Shown piece by piece: positions 19,171-28,830 of a DNA stretch of 64,000 nucleotides; position 1 is the stretch's first letter, and each line of letters begins with the position of its first letter. The stretch is from assembly GCA_017427775.1 (NCBI GenBank), contig JAFRSD010000049.1, forward strand, positions 1-64,000. The letters are read 5' to 3'. The notes beneath the pieces are model-generated. The model worked only from the letters and a program-made list of their open reading frames with translations, did not search any database and was not told where the DNA came from. Source of the stretch: Lachnospiraceae bacterium (lineage in GTDB: Bacteria > Bacillota > Clostridia > Lachnospirales > Lachnospiraceae). The position numbers and the translations under genes were made by a program.

Positions 19171-19218
19171 CGGTTGCAGTCTATAAACCCGGCTTTTCAA
19201 TTTGTCAACCGGCGGTTG
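19171..19218. promoter_or_regulatory. CGGTTG operator palindrome and half-site
   Basis: CAACCG-G-CGGTTG at 19206-19218 overlaps the -35 of the XRE gene promoter. A further CGGTTG lies at 19171-19176, just downstream of the -10. Three copies of one hexamer in 48 bases flank the promoter of an HTH gene, so autoregulation is likely. Confidence 0.55.
19180..19208 (-). promoter_or_regulatory. promoter of the XRE membrane regulator
   Basis: Minus-strand TTGACA (19203-19208), a 17-base spacer and TATAGA (19180-19185). The leader to the ATG is about 150 bases. Confidence 0.6.
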
Positions 19219-19335
19219 CAATTAGCATAAAATAAGGCTTTACAGCTATTCTTTGCGGTTACGTGACCCCGGTTGGCATCTTTCCACACACTTGCTGAAA
19301 TCGTCCCCCTGTTCTTGAAAATTGTATCAAAAAAT

Positions 19336-19364
19336 AGCATATCATGACAGGGGAACGGCGTCAA
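19336..19364 (-). promoter_or_regulatory. possible second, distal promoter
   Basis: Minus-strand TTGACG (19359-19364), 17 bases and TATGCT (19336-19341). No gene other than the XRE regulator lies downstream. An inverted repeat CCCCTGT/ACAGGGG brackets the start region, about 19305 to 19352. In the gene-free stretch 19024-19551 I see only this, the XRE promoter with operators, and the long hairpin at 19452-19522. Confidence 0.3.
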
Positions 19365-19451
19365 TAATCGGGGAGTTTTTTCTCAGCCCTGAATCCGTCG
19401 GTCCCGGGCTGTACGCGCACTCGGCAATGATCCGCAGCCTGCGGCCGCTTA

Positions 19452-19522
19452 TAATAAAACGAGAGCCCTTCGGTCGGATGAAAGCTTCGCTTTCACCGAG
19501 CCTTAGGGCTCTCGTTTTATTA
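19452..19522. terminator. very long hairpin, bidirectional terminator after glyS
   Basis: A perfect 18-bp outer stem (19452-19469 with 19505-19522) encloses a second stem TGAAAGC/GCTTTCA. The outer arms begin with AATAAAAC and end with GTTTTATT, so both strands give a T-rich tail. It lies 30 bases past the glyS stop codon. Confidence 0.85.
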
Positions 19523-19551
19523 CCGGCTCACGCCGGAATCATTGCTCTCGT

Positions 19552-20940
19552 TTACCACGCAAACTTATCCTCAAAATAACTCTTCAGATCCTCAATCTTT
19601 ACTCTCTCCTGCTCCATCGTGTCACGGTCGCGGACGGTTACGCAGCCGTCAGTCTCGGAATCGAAATCGTAAGTTACGCAGAACGGAGTACCGATCTCGT
19701 CCTGACGGCGATAACGCTTACCGATGTTTCCGCGGTCGTCGTACTCGCAGTTATAGTATTTGCTGAGTTCTGCATAAATCTTGTCAGCACCCTCGGCAAG
19801 CTTCTTCGAAAGCGGAAGCACACCGATCTTAACCGGTGCAAGAGCCGGATGGAAATGAAGCACGGTACGAACATCGCCTTCAGCAAGCTCTTCCTCGTCG
19901 TATGCAGCGCACAGGAACGCAAGAACGACACGGTCTGCTCCGAGTGACGGCTCAACAACATAAGGCGTATATCTCTGCTGCTTCTCGTCGTCGAAGTAGG
20001 TAAGGTCCTCGCCGGATGTATTGATGTGCTGTGTCAGGTCATAGTCGGTACGGTCCGCAATACCCCAAAGCTCGCCCCAGCCGAACGGGAACAGGAACTC
20101 GATATCGGTCGTGCCCTTCGAATAGAAGCAAAGCTCCTCGGGAGCATGGTCACGAAGACGCATCTCGTCCTCCTTGATACCGAGGGACAGGAGCCAGTCG
20201 CGGCAGAACGCTCTCCAGTACTGGAACCATTCAAGGTCGGTGCCGGGCTCGCAGAAGAACTCAAGCTCCATCTGCTCGAACTCACGGGTACGGAATGTAA
20301 AGTTACCGGGCGTGATCTCGTTACGGAAGCTCTTACCGATCTGGCCGATACCGAACGGAATCTTCTTACGGCTTGTACGCTGTACGTTCTTGAAGTTTAC
20401 AAAGATGCCCTGTGCAGTCTCCGGACGGAGATATACAGTGTTCTTCGCATCCTCGGTAACGCCCTGGAATGTCTTGAACATCAGGTTGAACTGACGGATG
20501 TCAGTGAAATTATGCTTGCCGCAGGTCGGGCACGGAACGTTGTTGTCCTCGATGAATGCCTTCATCTCTTCCTGGGAAAATGCGTCGATCGGCTTCGGCA
20601 GCGTGATGCCTTTCTCAGCCGCGAAGTCCTCGATCAGCTTATCCGCGCGGAAACGCTCATGACATTCCTTACAATCCATCAGAGGATCGGAGAATCCGCC
20701 GAGATGGCCGGAAGCTACCCAAGTCTGAGGATTCATCAGGATAGCGCAGTCAACGCCGACGTTGTAAGGATTCTCCTGAATGAATTTCTTCCACCATGCC
20801 TTCTTAACGTTGTTCTTAAGTTCTACTCCGAGGTTACCGTAATCCCAGGTATTCGCCAGGCCGCCGTAGATTTCGGAGCCCGGATATACAAAGCCTCTCG
20901 CCTTGGCGAGTGCTACGATTTTGTCCATTGTCTTTTCCAT
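19552..20940 (-). CDS. glyS: glycyl-tRNA synthetase, alpha2 type
   Basis: A 462-aa class II synthetase that charges tRNA-Gly; single-chain homodimer type, not the alpha2-beta2 type of Bacillus. The N-terminal [20 protein letters not shown] and [15 protein letters not shown] are typical. Motif 2 is [19 protein letters not shown] with MELEFF; near the end, [14 protein letters not shown] is motif 3. CKECHE and CPTCGKHN may bind zinc. AGAGGTG lies 7 bases before ATG. A consensus promoter is present; I found no T-box specifier or T-box sequence in the leader. Confidence 0.95.
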   Translation of the reverse strand: MEKTMDKIVALAKARGFVYPGSEIYGGLANTWDYGNLGVELKNNVKKAWWKKFIQENPYNVGVDCAILMNPQTWVASGHLGGFSDPLMDCKECHERFRADKLIEDFAAEKGITLPKPIDAFSQEEMKAFIEDNNVPCPTCGKHNFTDIRQFNLMFKTFQGVTEDAKNTVYLRPETAQGIFVNFKNVQRTSRKKIPFGIGQIGKSFRNEITPGNFTFRTREFEQMELEFFCEPGTDLEWFQYWRAFCRDWLLSLGIKEDEMRLRDHAPEELCFYSKGTTDIEFLFPFGWGELWGIADRTDYDLTQHINTSGEDLTYFDDEKQQRYTPYVVEPSLGADRVVLAFLCAAYDEEELAEGDVRTVLHFHPALAPVKIGVLPLSKKLAEGADKIYAELSKYYNCEYDDRGNIGKRYRRQDEIGTPFCVTYDFDSETDGCVTVRDRDTMEQERVKIEDLKSYFEDKFAW

Positions 20941-20974
20941 AATGTCGCACCTCTTTCTTCTGTGTTACTTTCCT

Positions 20975-21003
20975 ATATTAGCCTTGAAAAGCGGCAATGT
21001 CAA
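20975..21003 (-). promoter_or_regulatory. glyS promoter
   Basis: Minus-strand TTGACA (20998-21003), a 17-base spacer and TAATAT (20975-20980), with a short leader of about 30 bases to the start codon. Confidence 0.7.
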
Positions 21004-21063
21004 ATCCTTTTTTGCCGTTTCCGAAAACTTACGGTCAATGCCCGAGGCCCCGGTAAAAAAACG

Positions 21064-21088
21064 ATGCAGACAGATTGTCTGCCTGCAT
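21064..21088 (-). terminator. terminator of ald
   Basis: On the minus strand ATGCAGGCAGA pairs with TCTGTCTGCAT across a 3-base loop and is followed by CGTTTTTTT. A G-T wobble forms only in the minus-strand RNA, matching the direction of ald. Confidence 0.85.
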
Positions 21089-21153
21089 CTTCGTCAAATG
21101 TGATGTCAAATGATATCCCGCCGCTCAGGAACCTGCTTTCCGAAAGAAGCCGC

Positions 21154-22269
21154 TCAGCCGATCAGACTCGTAAGCTCGGTGTACTCGTATCCGTGTGCCT
21201 CGGCAACATTCTTGTTCGTAAGCTTTCCGCAATAGCAGTTTACGCCGGTCGCGATAACCGGGTTCTTTTTGCAGGCTTCCTCGAGGCCGTCCTTCGCGAT
21301 CTGAAGACCGTAACGAAGCGTTGCATTGGTAAGCGCGATCGTACTCGTTCTCGGAACCGCACCGGGCATGTTTCCTACACAATAGTGAACAACGCCTTCC
21401 TCGATGTATACGGGGTCGTCGTGCGTCGTTACGCGGCTGCTCTCGCCGCATCCGCCCTGGTCGATCGCAACGTCTACGAATACCGCACCGTTCTTCATCT
21501 CCGGCAAATACTTCTTCTTGAAAAGCTTCGGTGTCGAAGCACCGGGGATCAAAACGGAACCGATTACAAGGTCCGCGTCCCTAACCACGCGCTCGATGTT
21601 GCTGTCGGTCGAAACAAGCGTCTGAATGTGTGCGCCGAACATGTTGTCAAGCTGCTCAAGACGCTTCAGATTGACGTCGAGGATCGTTACATTTGCCCCC
21701 ATGCCGACTGCAATCTTGCAGGCGTTCATGCCTACGGTGCCGCCGCCGAGGATCACTACGTTCGCCTTCGGGGTACCGGGCACACCGGCAAGAAGGATGC
21801 CCTCGCCGCCGAAGCGCTTCTCAAGGTACTTCGCGCCTTCCTGAATCGAAAGACGTCCGGCAATCTGCGACATCGGCGCAAGAAGCGGAAGCGAGCGGTC
21901 GGTTTCCTGCAGGGTTTCATAAGCAACGGCTTTCACTTTGCCGTCAAGGAGCGCATCCATCTGCTGCTTGTCTGCCGCGAGATGGAGATATGTATAAAGG
22001 ATCAGACCGTCGTGGAACAGCGGGTACTCTTCCTCGAGTGGTTCCTTAACCTTAACCATCATATCCACAAGGTTCCAGACCTCGGCCGCATTGTCGATCA
22101 GCGAAGCGCCGGCGTCCACATATTCATTATCGGAGAATCCCGAGCCGACGCCCGCACCCTTCTCCATGTACACGTGGTGTCCTGCTGCCACGTAGGCCTT
22201 CACGTTGTCCGGCGTAAGCCCCACCCGGAACTCGTTGTTCTTGATTTCTTTCACACATCCGATCTTCAT
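21154..22269 (-). CDS. ald: alanine dehydrogenase
   Basis: A 371-aa NAD-dependent enzyme interconverting L-alanine and pyruvate plus ammonia. MKIGCVKEIKNNEFRVGLTP is the conserved start, MVKVKEPLEEEY holds the substrate Lys region, YTYLHLAAD the catalytic His, and GGGTVGMNACKIAVGMGA the NAD-binding glycine loop. The start at 22269 gives the usual family length and has AGGGTGG upstream; an in-frame extension to 22326 has no support. Single-gene unit with its own promoter and terminator. Confidence 0.96.
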   Translation of the reverse strand: MKIGCVKEIKNNEFRVGLTPDNVKAYVAAGHHVYMEKGAGVGSGFSDNEYVDAGASLIDNAAEVWNLVDMMVKVKEPLEEEYPLFHDGLILYTYLHLAADKQQMDALLDGKVKAVAYETLQETDRSLPLLAPMSQIAGRLSIQEGAKYLEKRFGGEGILLAGVPGTPKANVVILGGGTVGMNACKIAVGMGANVTILDVNLKRLEQLDNMFGAHIQTLVSTDSNIERVVRDADLVIGSVLIPGASTPKLFKKKYLPEMKNGAVFVDVAIDQGGCGESSRVTTHDDPVYIEEGVVHYCVGNMPGAVPRTSTIALTNATLRYGLQIAKDGLEEACKKNPVIATGVNCYCGKLTNKNVAEAHGYEYTELTSLIG

Positions 22270-22363
22270 TCTGTATCCACCCTTCCGTTTATTTGATAAA
22301 GCCCCTTCTCCCGCGCCCCAAAACAACTCAATGGCGGAAAATGTGACGCCTTAACTGTCTACC

Positions 22364-22392
22364 ATTGTACCAAACGAAAGCGGGCATGGCAA
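22364..22392 (-). promoter_or_regulatory. ald promoter
   Basis: Minus-strand TTGCCA (22387-22392), a 17-base spacer and TACAAT (22364-22369), placed directly after the stop of the GH43 gene. Confidence 0.6.
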
Positions 22393-22399
22393 TTCTTTT

Positions 22400-23326
22400 T
22401 TATTCCCGTATTCCCTCCACCCCGTCGCATTTTTCGATGGTGTCGATTGTTCCGTCCTCGTTATACCTGAATTCCGCAACGCATACGGAACGGTGGAACA
22501 GGCTGCCGCCCGGCAGTTCGTCGGTGTGGTAGAACAGGTAGGAGTGCCCTTTGAAGTCGCAGAGCCCTGGATGGTTCGTAAAGCACGGACCCTCTTCCAT
22601 CAAAACGCCCTGATACTTCCACGGGCCGGTCGGTCCTTCCGCCGTCGCGTAGCCGAAATGCTCATTCCGCTTCTCGCCTTCCGCGAAGCCGGCAAATACC
22701 ATGTAATACAGACCGTTTCTCTTATAAAACCACGGCCCCTCACCGTATGTCGTTCCGGTCATGTGGCTGCCCTTTCCGAAAGACTCGACGGTCATCGGAA
22801 TCTTCTGTACGCCGACCTTCTCGTCGATGGAGATCATGTCCTCGTTAAGAAGCACGTACCGAAGCTCGGGGTTTCCGAAATAGAGATACGCCTGCCCGTC
22901 ATCGTCGATAAATACGGTCGGGTCGATATCGTTCCAGTCGCCTTCATCAACAAGCGGATACCCGAGATCCTTGAACGGTCCCGTCGGGCTGTCCGAAACG
23001 CCTACGGCAATCGCCATGCCGCCGTTAATCTTGTGCACCGGACAGTAGAGGTAGAATTTGCCGTTCCGCGCAATACACTGCGGTGCCCACGCGCGGTCGT
23101 CCGCCCATTCGATATCATCGAGACTGAAAATCTTACCGTGGTCCGTCCAGTTCACCATGTCCTTTGTGGAGTAACATCTCCAGTCGAACATCGTGTAGAA
23201 ATTGTTGATCAGCTGATCCTCGTCATGCGTCGTGTAAAGATACAAAGTGTCTCCGTACACCATCGGCGCGGGATCCGCCGTGTAAATGGACGTGATAATC
23301 GGGTTCCTGCTTTTTAATTCTGCCAT
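22400..23326 (-). CDS. glycoside hydrolase family 43 protein
   Basis: A 308-aa intracellular five-bladed propeller glycosidase, probably acting on arabinose- or xylose-containing oligosaccharides. The three catalytic acids are in recognisable places: TADPAPMVYGDTLYLYTTHD (base), NDIDPTVFIDDDGQAYLYFG (pKa-tuning Asp) and GEGPWFYKRNGLYYMVF (acid). No signal peptide, so substrates would be imported first. The gene overlaps the end of the upstream membrane-protein gene by 13 bases. Exact substrate specificity cannot be read from the sequence. Confidence 0.88.
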   Translation of the reverse strand: MAELKSRNPIITSIYTADPAPMVYGDTLYLYTTHDEDQLINNFYTMFDWRCYSTKDMVNWTDHGKIFSLDDIEWADDRAWAPQCIARNGKFYLYCPVHKINGGMAIAVGVSDSPTGPFKDLGYPLVDEGDWNDIDPTVFIDDDGQAYLYFGNPELRYVLLNEDMISIDEKVGVQKIPMTVESFGKGSHMTGTTYGEGPWFYKRNGLYYMVFAGFAEGEKRNEHFGYATAEGPTGPWKYQGVLMEEGPCFTNHPGLCDFKGHSYLFYHTDELPGGSLFHRSVCVAEFRYNEDGTIDTIEKCDGVEGIRE

Positions 23327-24045
23327 TTTAAATCTCCTGTCTCTATATTATTTTCATCCTGCATTTTCTTTTTGAACATCAATACCGTTAATGCCATACA
23401 CAGAATCTCAAACGGAATGATAATATATCCGTAAATCGTCTGAATCACGTTAACGGCAGTCAGAACCTTTTCCATACCCTCCCCGCGGGGGGCTGCAATG
23501 GATATCAGAACAGCATGAATGATCCGGAGCACGTAATCGGCAATCACAACCCACAGATATATCTTCCATAACATCGTGATATCCTCGGAATGAGGCTTTA
23601 CCAGTTTCAACATGCTGACAGCAAAAAGGACTGACAATGCCAATGAGCCCAGAATGGCCGCATACGTAAGAATCAGGACCTTAGGGTCATTTGCATTCGT
23701 ATTCCAAAAGAAAAATATGTGAATAAAACTCAGCACCGTCACGAAGATACCGAGAAAAGCCGTGATCAGCAATCCATCCGAATACTTCCGAAGCCGCAGC
23801 ATCGTAACAAAATAAATGAGATAAACGGCCAATCCTATGTATGCGAGGATTCCGTTATTCTCAGCCAGAAATGCGACAAATCTGACCTTGGATTCACTCG
23901 GTTCAATTCCTCTTTCCTGATAATCATTCAGTACCTTATAGGCAATCTTAACAAGAAAGCTCTCGAGAAAATTGTAAACATACATCCCGAGAAACACCCA
24001 CCAGAACAGCTTCAGTCTTTCATAAAACTTCTTGTCTACTACCAT
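23314..24045 (-). CDS. integral membrane protein of unknown function
   Basis: A 243-aa protein with about six hydrophobic segments (for example LFWWVFLGMYVYNFLESFLV, ILTYAAILGSLALSVLFAV and VIQTIYGYIIIPFEILCMAL). I recognise no family. It precedes and overlaps the GH43 glycosidase gene, so the two are co-translated, but it lacks features of known sugar transporters. Confidence 0.65.
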   Translation of the reverse strand: MVVDKKFYERLKLFWWVFLGMYVYNFLESFLVKIAYKVLNDYQERGIEPSESKVRFVAFLAENNGILAYIGLAVYLIYFVTMLRLRKYSDGLLITAFLGIFVTVLSFIHIFFFWNTNANDPKVLILTYAAILGSLALSVLFAVSMLKLVKPHSEDITMLWKIYLWVVIADYVLRIIHAVLISIAAPRGEGMEKVLTAVNVIQTIYGYIIIPFEILCMALTVLMFKKKMQDENNIETGDLKWQN

Positions 24046-24089
24046 TTTCCCCTCCCTCTGACGTGTCCTTCCGACCGTCCCTATATATT

Positions 24090-24878
24090 TTAAAGCGTCT
24101 CCAAAAACGCGAGACTTCGAAACGTATGGTGCACTCTTTCCCGAAGGAACGCACCGACTGCGTTCGAAAGTTCCGTAAAGATCTCCTCGCTCAAAGTAAA
24201 CCGGTACAGCTTCTCGGGCGGCGTCGCGGCAATAAACCGGATCGTATACCAGGCCGCCTCACTCAGGTTCATAAAATCATTGTCCGCAATGCCAAGCCGC
24301 AGTTCCTTATCCCGTCTCTCCTTAGCGGAATAATCGCTGCCCGCGCATTTCTTACACACTCTTCCGCCGGACCGCACGCTGAACACATATTCCGGCATGG
24401 TACTCCGGCACCGTACGCACTGCTCCGTCTCCGGCCCCTCGCCGTTCAGATAAAGCATCTTCAGTTCATATACGATCTTTGCTAGCTTCGGTCCGATGCT
24501 TTGATTCGTCAACGCCCGAAGCGACTGATATAAAAGCTTCAGAACTTCCGACTCGTCATTGCCCTCCTCCGTCATATATTCCGCGAATTCCAGCATGTAG
24601 CTGCCGTAACAGGTAAGTTCCACATCCTGCGTCAGCTCCGGAAAGAACTTTACTCCCTCAAGTCCGGTCACATTGTACGCCGAACGCCCTTCCACCATGC
24701 GAAATTTTGCAAACGTGAACGGCTGTGTGCAGGCAAGTAATGTACTCCCCTGCCTGCGCGCTCCGCGGGCAAATGCGACGATCTTCCCGCGCTCCTTCGA
24801 AAGTATCACCAGTCTCCGGTCATAGTCCCCTGACGGCGAGGTTTCCAAAACCATTCCCGTTAAGATTATCTGGTCCAA
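24090..24878 (-). CDS. recO: DNA repair protein RecO
   Basis: A 262-aa RecO, which loads RecA onto SSB-coated DNA in the RecFOR pathway. An OB-fold at the N-terminus (ILTGMVLETSPSGDYDRRLVILS) is followed by a helical domain with a four-cysteine zinc site (CVRCRS and CKKCA). The start is TTG at 24878, with GGAGG 10 bases upstream; starting at the first internal ATG would lose the first OB strand. It follows era, a common order in Firmicutes. Confidence 0.93.
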   Translation of the reverse strand: MDQIILTGMVLETSPSGDYDRRLVILSKERGKIVAFARGARRQGSTLLACTQPFTFAKFRMVEGRSAYNVTGLEGVKFFPELTQDVELTCYGSYMLEFAEYMTEEGNDESEVLKLLYQSLRALTNQSIGPKLAKIVYELKMLYLNGEGPETEQCVRCRSTMPEYVFSVRSGGRVCKKCAGSDYSAKERRDKELRLGIADNDFMNLSEAAWYTIRFIAATPPEKLYRFTLSEEIFTELSNAVGAFLRERVHHTFRSLAFLETL

Positions 24879-24954
24879 TCCGTCAGGTCCTCCTTTCCGA
24901 ATACTATCACCGCTCCGCGTGCCTCACGCCGCGTTCACGCAGCCCGCATTTTCG

Positions 24955-25869
24955 TTATTCGTCCTCGTCGTGGTTCACGTAGCCGTAATTCTTAAGCATG
25001 ACATCGCTGTCGCGCCAGTCCTTCTTCACCTTTACCCACAGCTGCAGATTTACCTTGCAGCCGACCATCATCTCGATTTCCTTACGGGCGTCCTGTCCGA
25101 TCTTCTTGAGCATCGCGCCCTGCTTGCCGATGATAATCCCCTTGTGAGAATCGCGCTCGCATATAATGGTTGCCTCGATATCAATCAGGTGTCCGCCGGG
25201 CCGCTCATGCATTTTCTCAATCGTTACGGCGATGCCGTGCGGCACTTCATCGGAAAGATTCCGAAGTGCCTTTTCGCGGATCATCTCGGCGGCAATCTGC
25301 CGTTCCGGCTGGTCGGTCACGGTGTCCTCGTCAAAGTACATCGGGCCCTCCTCGAGGTAAGAGAAAAGCACATCCATCAGGTGCGATGTGTTCTCGCCGC
25401 GGAGTGCCGAAACCGGGATCACCTCGGCGAAATCCATCTGCTTGGAATACGTTGCGATGAACTCCAGAATCTCTTCCTTCTTGACCGTGTCAATCTTGTT
25501 GATGACAAGGATGACCGGGGTTCCGCATGCCTTCAGTTTCTCAATGATATACTGCTCGCCCGCGCCGATGTAATTGGTCGGCTCGACAAGCCAAAGGATC
25601 ACGTCCGCGTCGGAAAATGTGCTCTCGGCCGTCTCCACCATGAACTTTCCGAGCTTGTTCTTCGACTTATGAATACCGGGCGTATCAAGGAATATCACCT
25701 GTCCGCGCTCGTCCGTATATACCGTCTGGATACGGTTTCTCGTCGTCTGCGGCTTCGAAGACGTGATTGCGATCTTCTGCCCGATCAAACGGTTCATCAA
25801 TGTCGATTTGCCGACATTCGGCCGTCCGACCAATGCGACAAATCCGGACTTAAAGTCCTTCTTCTCCAT
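24955..25869 (-). CDS. era: GTPase Era
   Basis: A 304-aa GTPase needed for 16S rRNA maturation and 30S assembly. G1 is GRPNVGKST, G3 is DTPG, G4 is NKID, and the C-terminal KH domain contains HKGIIIGKQGAMLKKIG, which binds the 3' end of 16S rRNA. AAAGGAG precedes ATG. It lies 12 bases after the M16C peptidase gene. Confidence 0.98.
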   Translation of the reverse strand: MEKKDFKSGFVALVGRPNVGKSTLMNRLIGQKIAITSSKPQTTRNRIQTVYTDERGQVIFLDTPGIHKSKNKLGKFMVETAESTFSDADVILWLVEPTNYIGAGEQYIIEKLKACGTPVILVINKIDTVKKEEILEFIATYSKQMDFAEVIPVSALRGENTSHLMDVLFSYLEEGPMYFDEDTVTDQPERQIAAEMIREKALRNLSDEVPHGIAVTIEKMHERPGGHLIDIEATIICERDSHKGIIIGKQGAMLKKIGQDARKEIEMMVGCKVNLQLWVKVKKDWRDSDVMLKNYGYVNHDEDE

Positions 25870-25881
25870 ATTCTATCTCCT

Positions 25882-28830
25882 TTACCGCAACGTCTTAACA
25901 GAATCAAATAGTGCGGTTTCTTTCTTTATGCTGCTCTCGGACCCGAGGCACGCGATGTGCCCTTCGCTTAACGCCGCCTCGATAAGATCAGCCTGCGCGC
26001 GCAGTTTCTCAACCGTGACGCCGAGCATCTCATCCCACTTCTTCTGCAGGTATTCCGGCGTGATCCCGAGGAAATAATGGTTAAACGCAGCTGCCCCGGC
26101 TTCCTTTGCCGAATGCGGCCGGTCCAATACGCTGACCGTTCCGATCACGAACTTTGTCAGTTCCCGTTCGCTGAGATCGAGGTTTCGGACAAATTCCGGG
26201 ATACCCTTGAACACTTCGTAAGAGCGTCCGAGGTTCGGGTCGCGATAGGTGTTCACCTGGAAGATTCCGTTGAAACTCGTGAACGCGCCCGAGGCACCGT
26301 ACGCACCGCCTTTCACACGGATATTCTGATGGAGATATTCCCGGCTGATAATCCGGGCCAGTACAGGCAGAACGCCGCTCGGCTCAAATCCGTGCGCCTT
26401 ATAGTTTCCGGCCTGCGCCACATAGTTTACCCTGCCGCTGAAGGAAATTGCCTCGTTCTTTCCGCTGAGCGGATAACCTCCGTCCCACGGAAGCACCTTC
26501 GCCGGCTCCGGAGCGCACGCCTCCTGATCCGGCACAAGCTTTTCAAGAAATCCGGGCAGGTATTCACATAACTTCGCAAAGCCTTCGTCGTCGACTGTCA
26601 CCGCTATCTTCATCCGCTTCTTCTCAAGGACAAATGCCATCACGCCGTTCATATGACGGATCACTTCGTCCGCCTTTTCCTCGAAGTGGTTCAAAACATC
26701 ATATAAGAATTCATACTGGCCGAGTCCGTTTGTCTGCTGCGCGTAATACTCCTGCGGCTGGAACGACGCCAGACAGCAGCTTTTCGCGAGCTTATTACCG
26801 CTGGAAATCATCCCTGAACGCATGCCGCTCACATCTTCCTGAATCACTTCACGAAGTCTCTTCTTGTCCGAGAAATCCGTCTCACGGATCATCTCCTCGA
26901 GGTATCCGAGCGCCGCCGGGATTTCCTCATAAAGCATCTTGACGTGATGGGCTTCGTAGCCCATGAATTTGCGGTAATCGTTCCCGTCACTGTAAGTATC
27001 TATGGATGAGCAGAGGTCTCCGACGTGAAGCGGGATTTCCTCATTGAGCGTCGCATAGTCATGCCTTTTCGTATCCATCCGAAGAAGCGCGGAACTGTAA
27101 AGTCCGAGATACGGCAATTCCTCCGCGGGAAGGTCGGTCGTATCGATAATAAGGCTCATGTAGACGATACCGTTGGTATCGGTGTTATAGTGAAGAACCG
27201 GCACGCCGTTCACTTCACTTTCGGTAACCGGATAAGATTTTGCGTCCTTACGGATATCGGAAATCTGCAGCAGCGGAATCTTCGCAAGTGTCTCCGGTGT
27301 ATCGGGTGTCTCCTGATAAACACGGAGTCTTTCCGTGTCGGCAATCAGCTTTGCAATCTCCTCCTTTGAGAGCGATTCCTTATATGCCTGAAGCTTCTCT
27401 GCAAGCTTTCTCTCCTGCTCCTCGGCAAGGCCTTTCCGTCCCGTAACGGTAATGCGCAGCTCGTGCTTATGACTTAATAACTTCTCGCGGATGATCTGCT
27501 CATAAAAGTCCGTATCGAGAAACGCCCGGAGTTTCTTAAACATGGTAAGCTTCGGGCAGTAACGGAACGCCGCACTCTCGTCATGGAGCCAGCCGTCCAT
27601 GATGAACATACCAAGACTCAGTCCTCGCCGTTCCCCTTCCACGGCACTTTCCCGCATGGTGAATTCCTTATCTTTGAGGAAGCCCATTAGCGCTGTGCGG
27701 CTGATTCCTTCCGAAGCAATCCTCTCCATCTCACGGAACAGAATCTCATAGAATTCATCCTTCCTGCTGACGTCCGCTCCTTTCGCGCATATGCAGATTG
27801 TTTCCTGCTTCAACAAATCTAAAGAAACGTATACATCCTTGGCGATTCCGGAATCAATCAGCGCCTGCTTTACAGGAGCTCCGATCATATTAAGCAGCGC
27901 ATACAAAACCGCTCTGGTTCCCATGGTCCTGACCGGATCAACCGCATCGGCGACTATACCGAGACCGATGTAATCATTTTCCGCTTCCTCTTCGTCCTCT
28001 CCAAGCGCATACTCCGCCTGCTTTTCGAAGATACCGAGGGGCTTCTGGTCGGGGATTTCCGAATCCACCGCCAGATAATCGTAGGCGCTCAGGTACTCCT
28101 TATCGAGATAGTCGAGATAGTCATACATATCTGCATTTCCGTACAGATAGATAAAACTGTTGCTCGGATGATAATACTTCCTGTGGAAGTCTAAAAACGC
28201 TTCATAGGAAAGCTCCGGAATGCAATCCGGATCTCCTCCCGAAACAAATCCGTAAGGTGTGTCCGGAAGCAGTCCGCAATCGTGATTCGTGAAGAACACA
28301 TCGTCCGGATCCGAAAAGGCACCCTTCATCTCACTGTACACAACGCCGTTCAGCGTGATCGGATCGTCCTCTTTCTCAAGATGGTAACGCCAGCCTTCCT
28401 GCCGGAACGCCAGCTCATTTTGATAAATATTCGGGTGAAGCACCGCATCCATGTAAACATCCACAAGGTTGCGAAAATCCTTATCGTTACAACTCGCTAC
28501 CGGATAAACCGTCTTATCGGGGAACGTCAGCGCGTTCAGATATGTATTCAGCGAACCTTTTGAAAGTTCCACAAAAGGATCCTTGAGCGGATACTTCTGC
28601 GATCCGCACAGAACCGAATGCTCAATAATATGGGCCACGCCGGTACTGTCCTTCGGCGGAGTCCGAAATCCGATGGCAAATGTCTTGTTCTCGTCGTCGT
28701 TTGCAACGAGACAGATTCTCGCGCCGCTCTTCTTATGTCTCAGGACCAGCGCGTCGCTGCGGAACTCAGTAAGCCTCTCGCCGTACAGCCTCTCATACGC
28801 AACGTGCTGCAGTGTCCCCATGTCTCTCAT
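25882..28830 (-). CDS. M16C insulinase-family zinc metallopeptidase
   Basis: About 982 aa, the size of presequence-protease-like M16C enzymes, which form a closed chamber and degrade peptides. The inverted zinc motif HIIEH lies in GVAHIIEHSVLCGSQKYPLK near residue 70, with downstream acidic residues in the same domain. There is no signal peptide, so it is probably cytoplasmic. GGAGG lies 10 bases before the ATG at 28830; an in-frame TTG at 28833 is also possible. It heads a run with era and recO. Confidence 0.92.
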   Translation of the reverse strand: MRDMGTLQHVAYERLYGERLTEFRSDALVLRHKKSGARICLVANDDENKTFAIGFRTPPKDSTGVAHIIEHSVLCGSQKYPLKDPFVELSKGSLNTYLNALTFPDKTVYPVASCNDKDFRNLVDVYMDAVLHPNIYQNELAFRQEGWRYHLEKEDDPITLNGVVYSEMKGAFSDPDDVFFTNHDCGLLPDTPYGFVSGGDPDCIPELSYEAFLDFHRKYYHPSNSFIYLYGNADMYDYLDYLDKEYLSAYDYLAVDSEIPDQKPLGIFEKQAEYALGEDEEEAENDYIGLGIVADAVDPVRTMGTRAVLYALLNMIGAPVKQALIDSGIAKDVYVSLDLLKQETICICAKGADVSRKDEFYEILFREMERIASEGISRTALMGFLKDKEFTMRESAVEGERRGLSLGMFIMDGWLHDESAAFRYCPKLTMFKKLRAFLDTDFYEQIIREKLLSHKHELRITVTGRKGLAEEQERKLAEKLQAYKESLSKEEIAKLIADTERLRVYQETPDTPETLAKIPLLQISDIRKDAKSYPVTESEVNGVPVLHYNTDTNGIVYMSLIIDTTDLPAEELPYLGLYSSALLRMDTKRHDYATLNEEIPLHVGDLCSSIDTYSDGNDYRKFMGYEAHHVKMLYEEIPAALGYLEEMIRETDFSDKKRLREVIQEDVSGMRSGMISSGNKLAKSCCLASFQPQEYYAQQTNGLGQYEFLYDVLNHFEEKADEVIRHMNGVMAFVLEKKRMKIAVTVDDEGFAKLCEYLPGFLEKLVPDQEACAPEPAKVLPWDGGYPLSGKNEAISFSGRVNYVAQAGNYKAHGFEPSGVLPVLARIISREYLHQNIRVKGGAYGASGAFTSFNGIFQVNTYRDPNLGRSYEVFKGIPEFVRNLDLSERELTKFVIGTVSVLDRPHSAKEAGAAAFNHYFLGITPEYLQKKWDEMLGVTVEKLRAQADLIEAALSEGHIACLGSESSIKKETALFDSVKTLR

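Noticed and set aside
20941-21060. T-box riboswitch upstream of glyS
   Set aside because: The promoter leaves a leader of only about 30 bases and no T-box sequence or specifier loop is visible.
20026-22296. 756-codon plus-strand open frame across glyS and ald
   Set aside because: It spans two genes and the gap between them on the opposite strand; product has no recognisable domain and no start signal.
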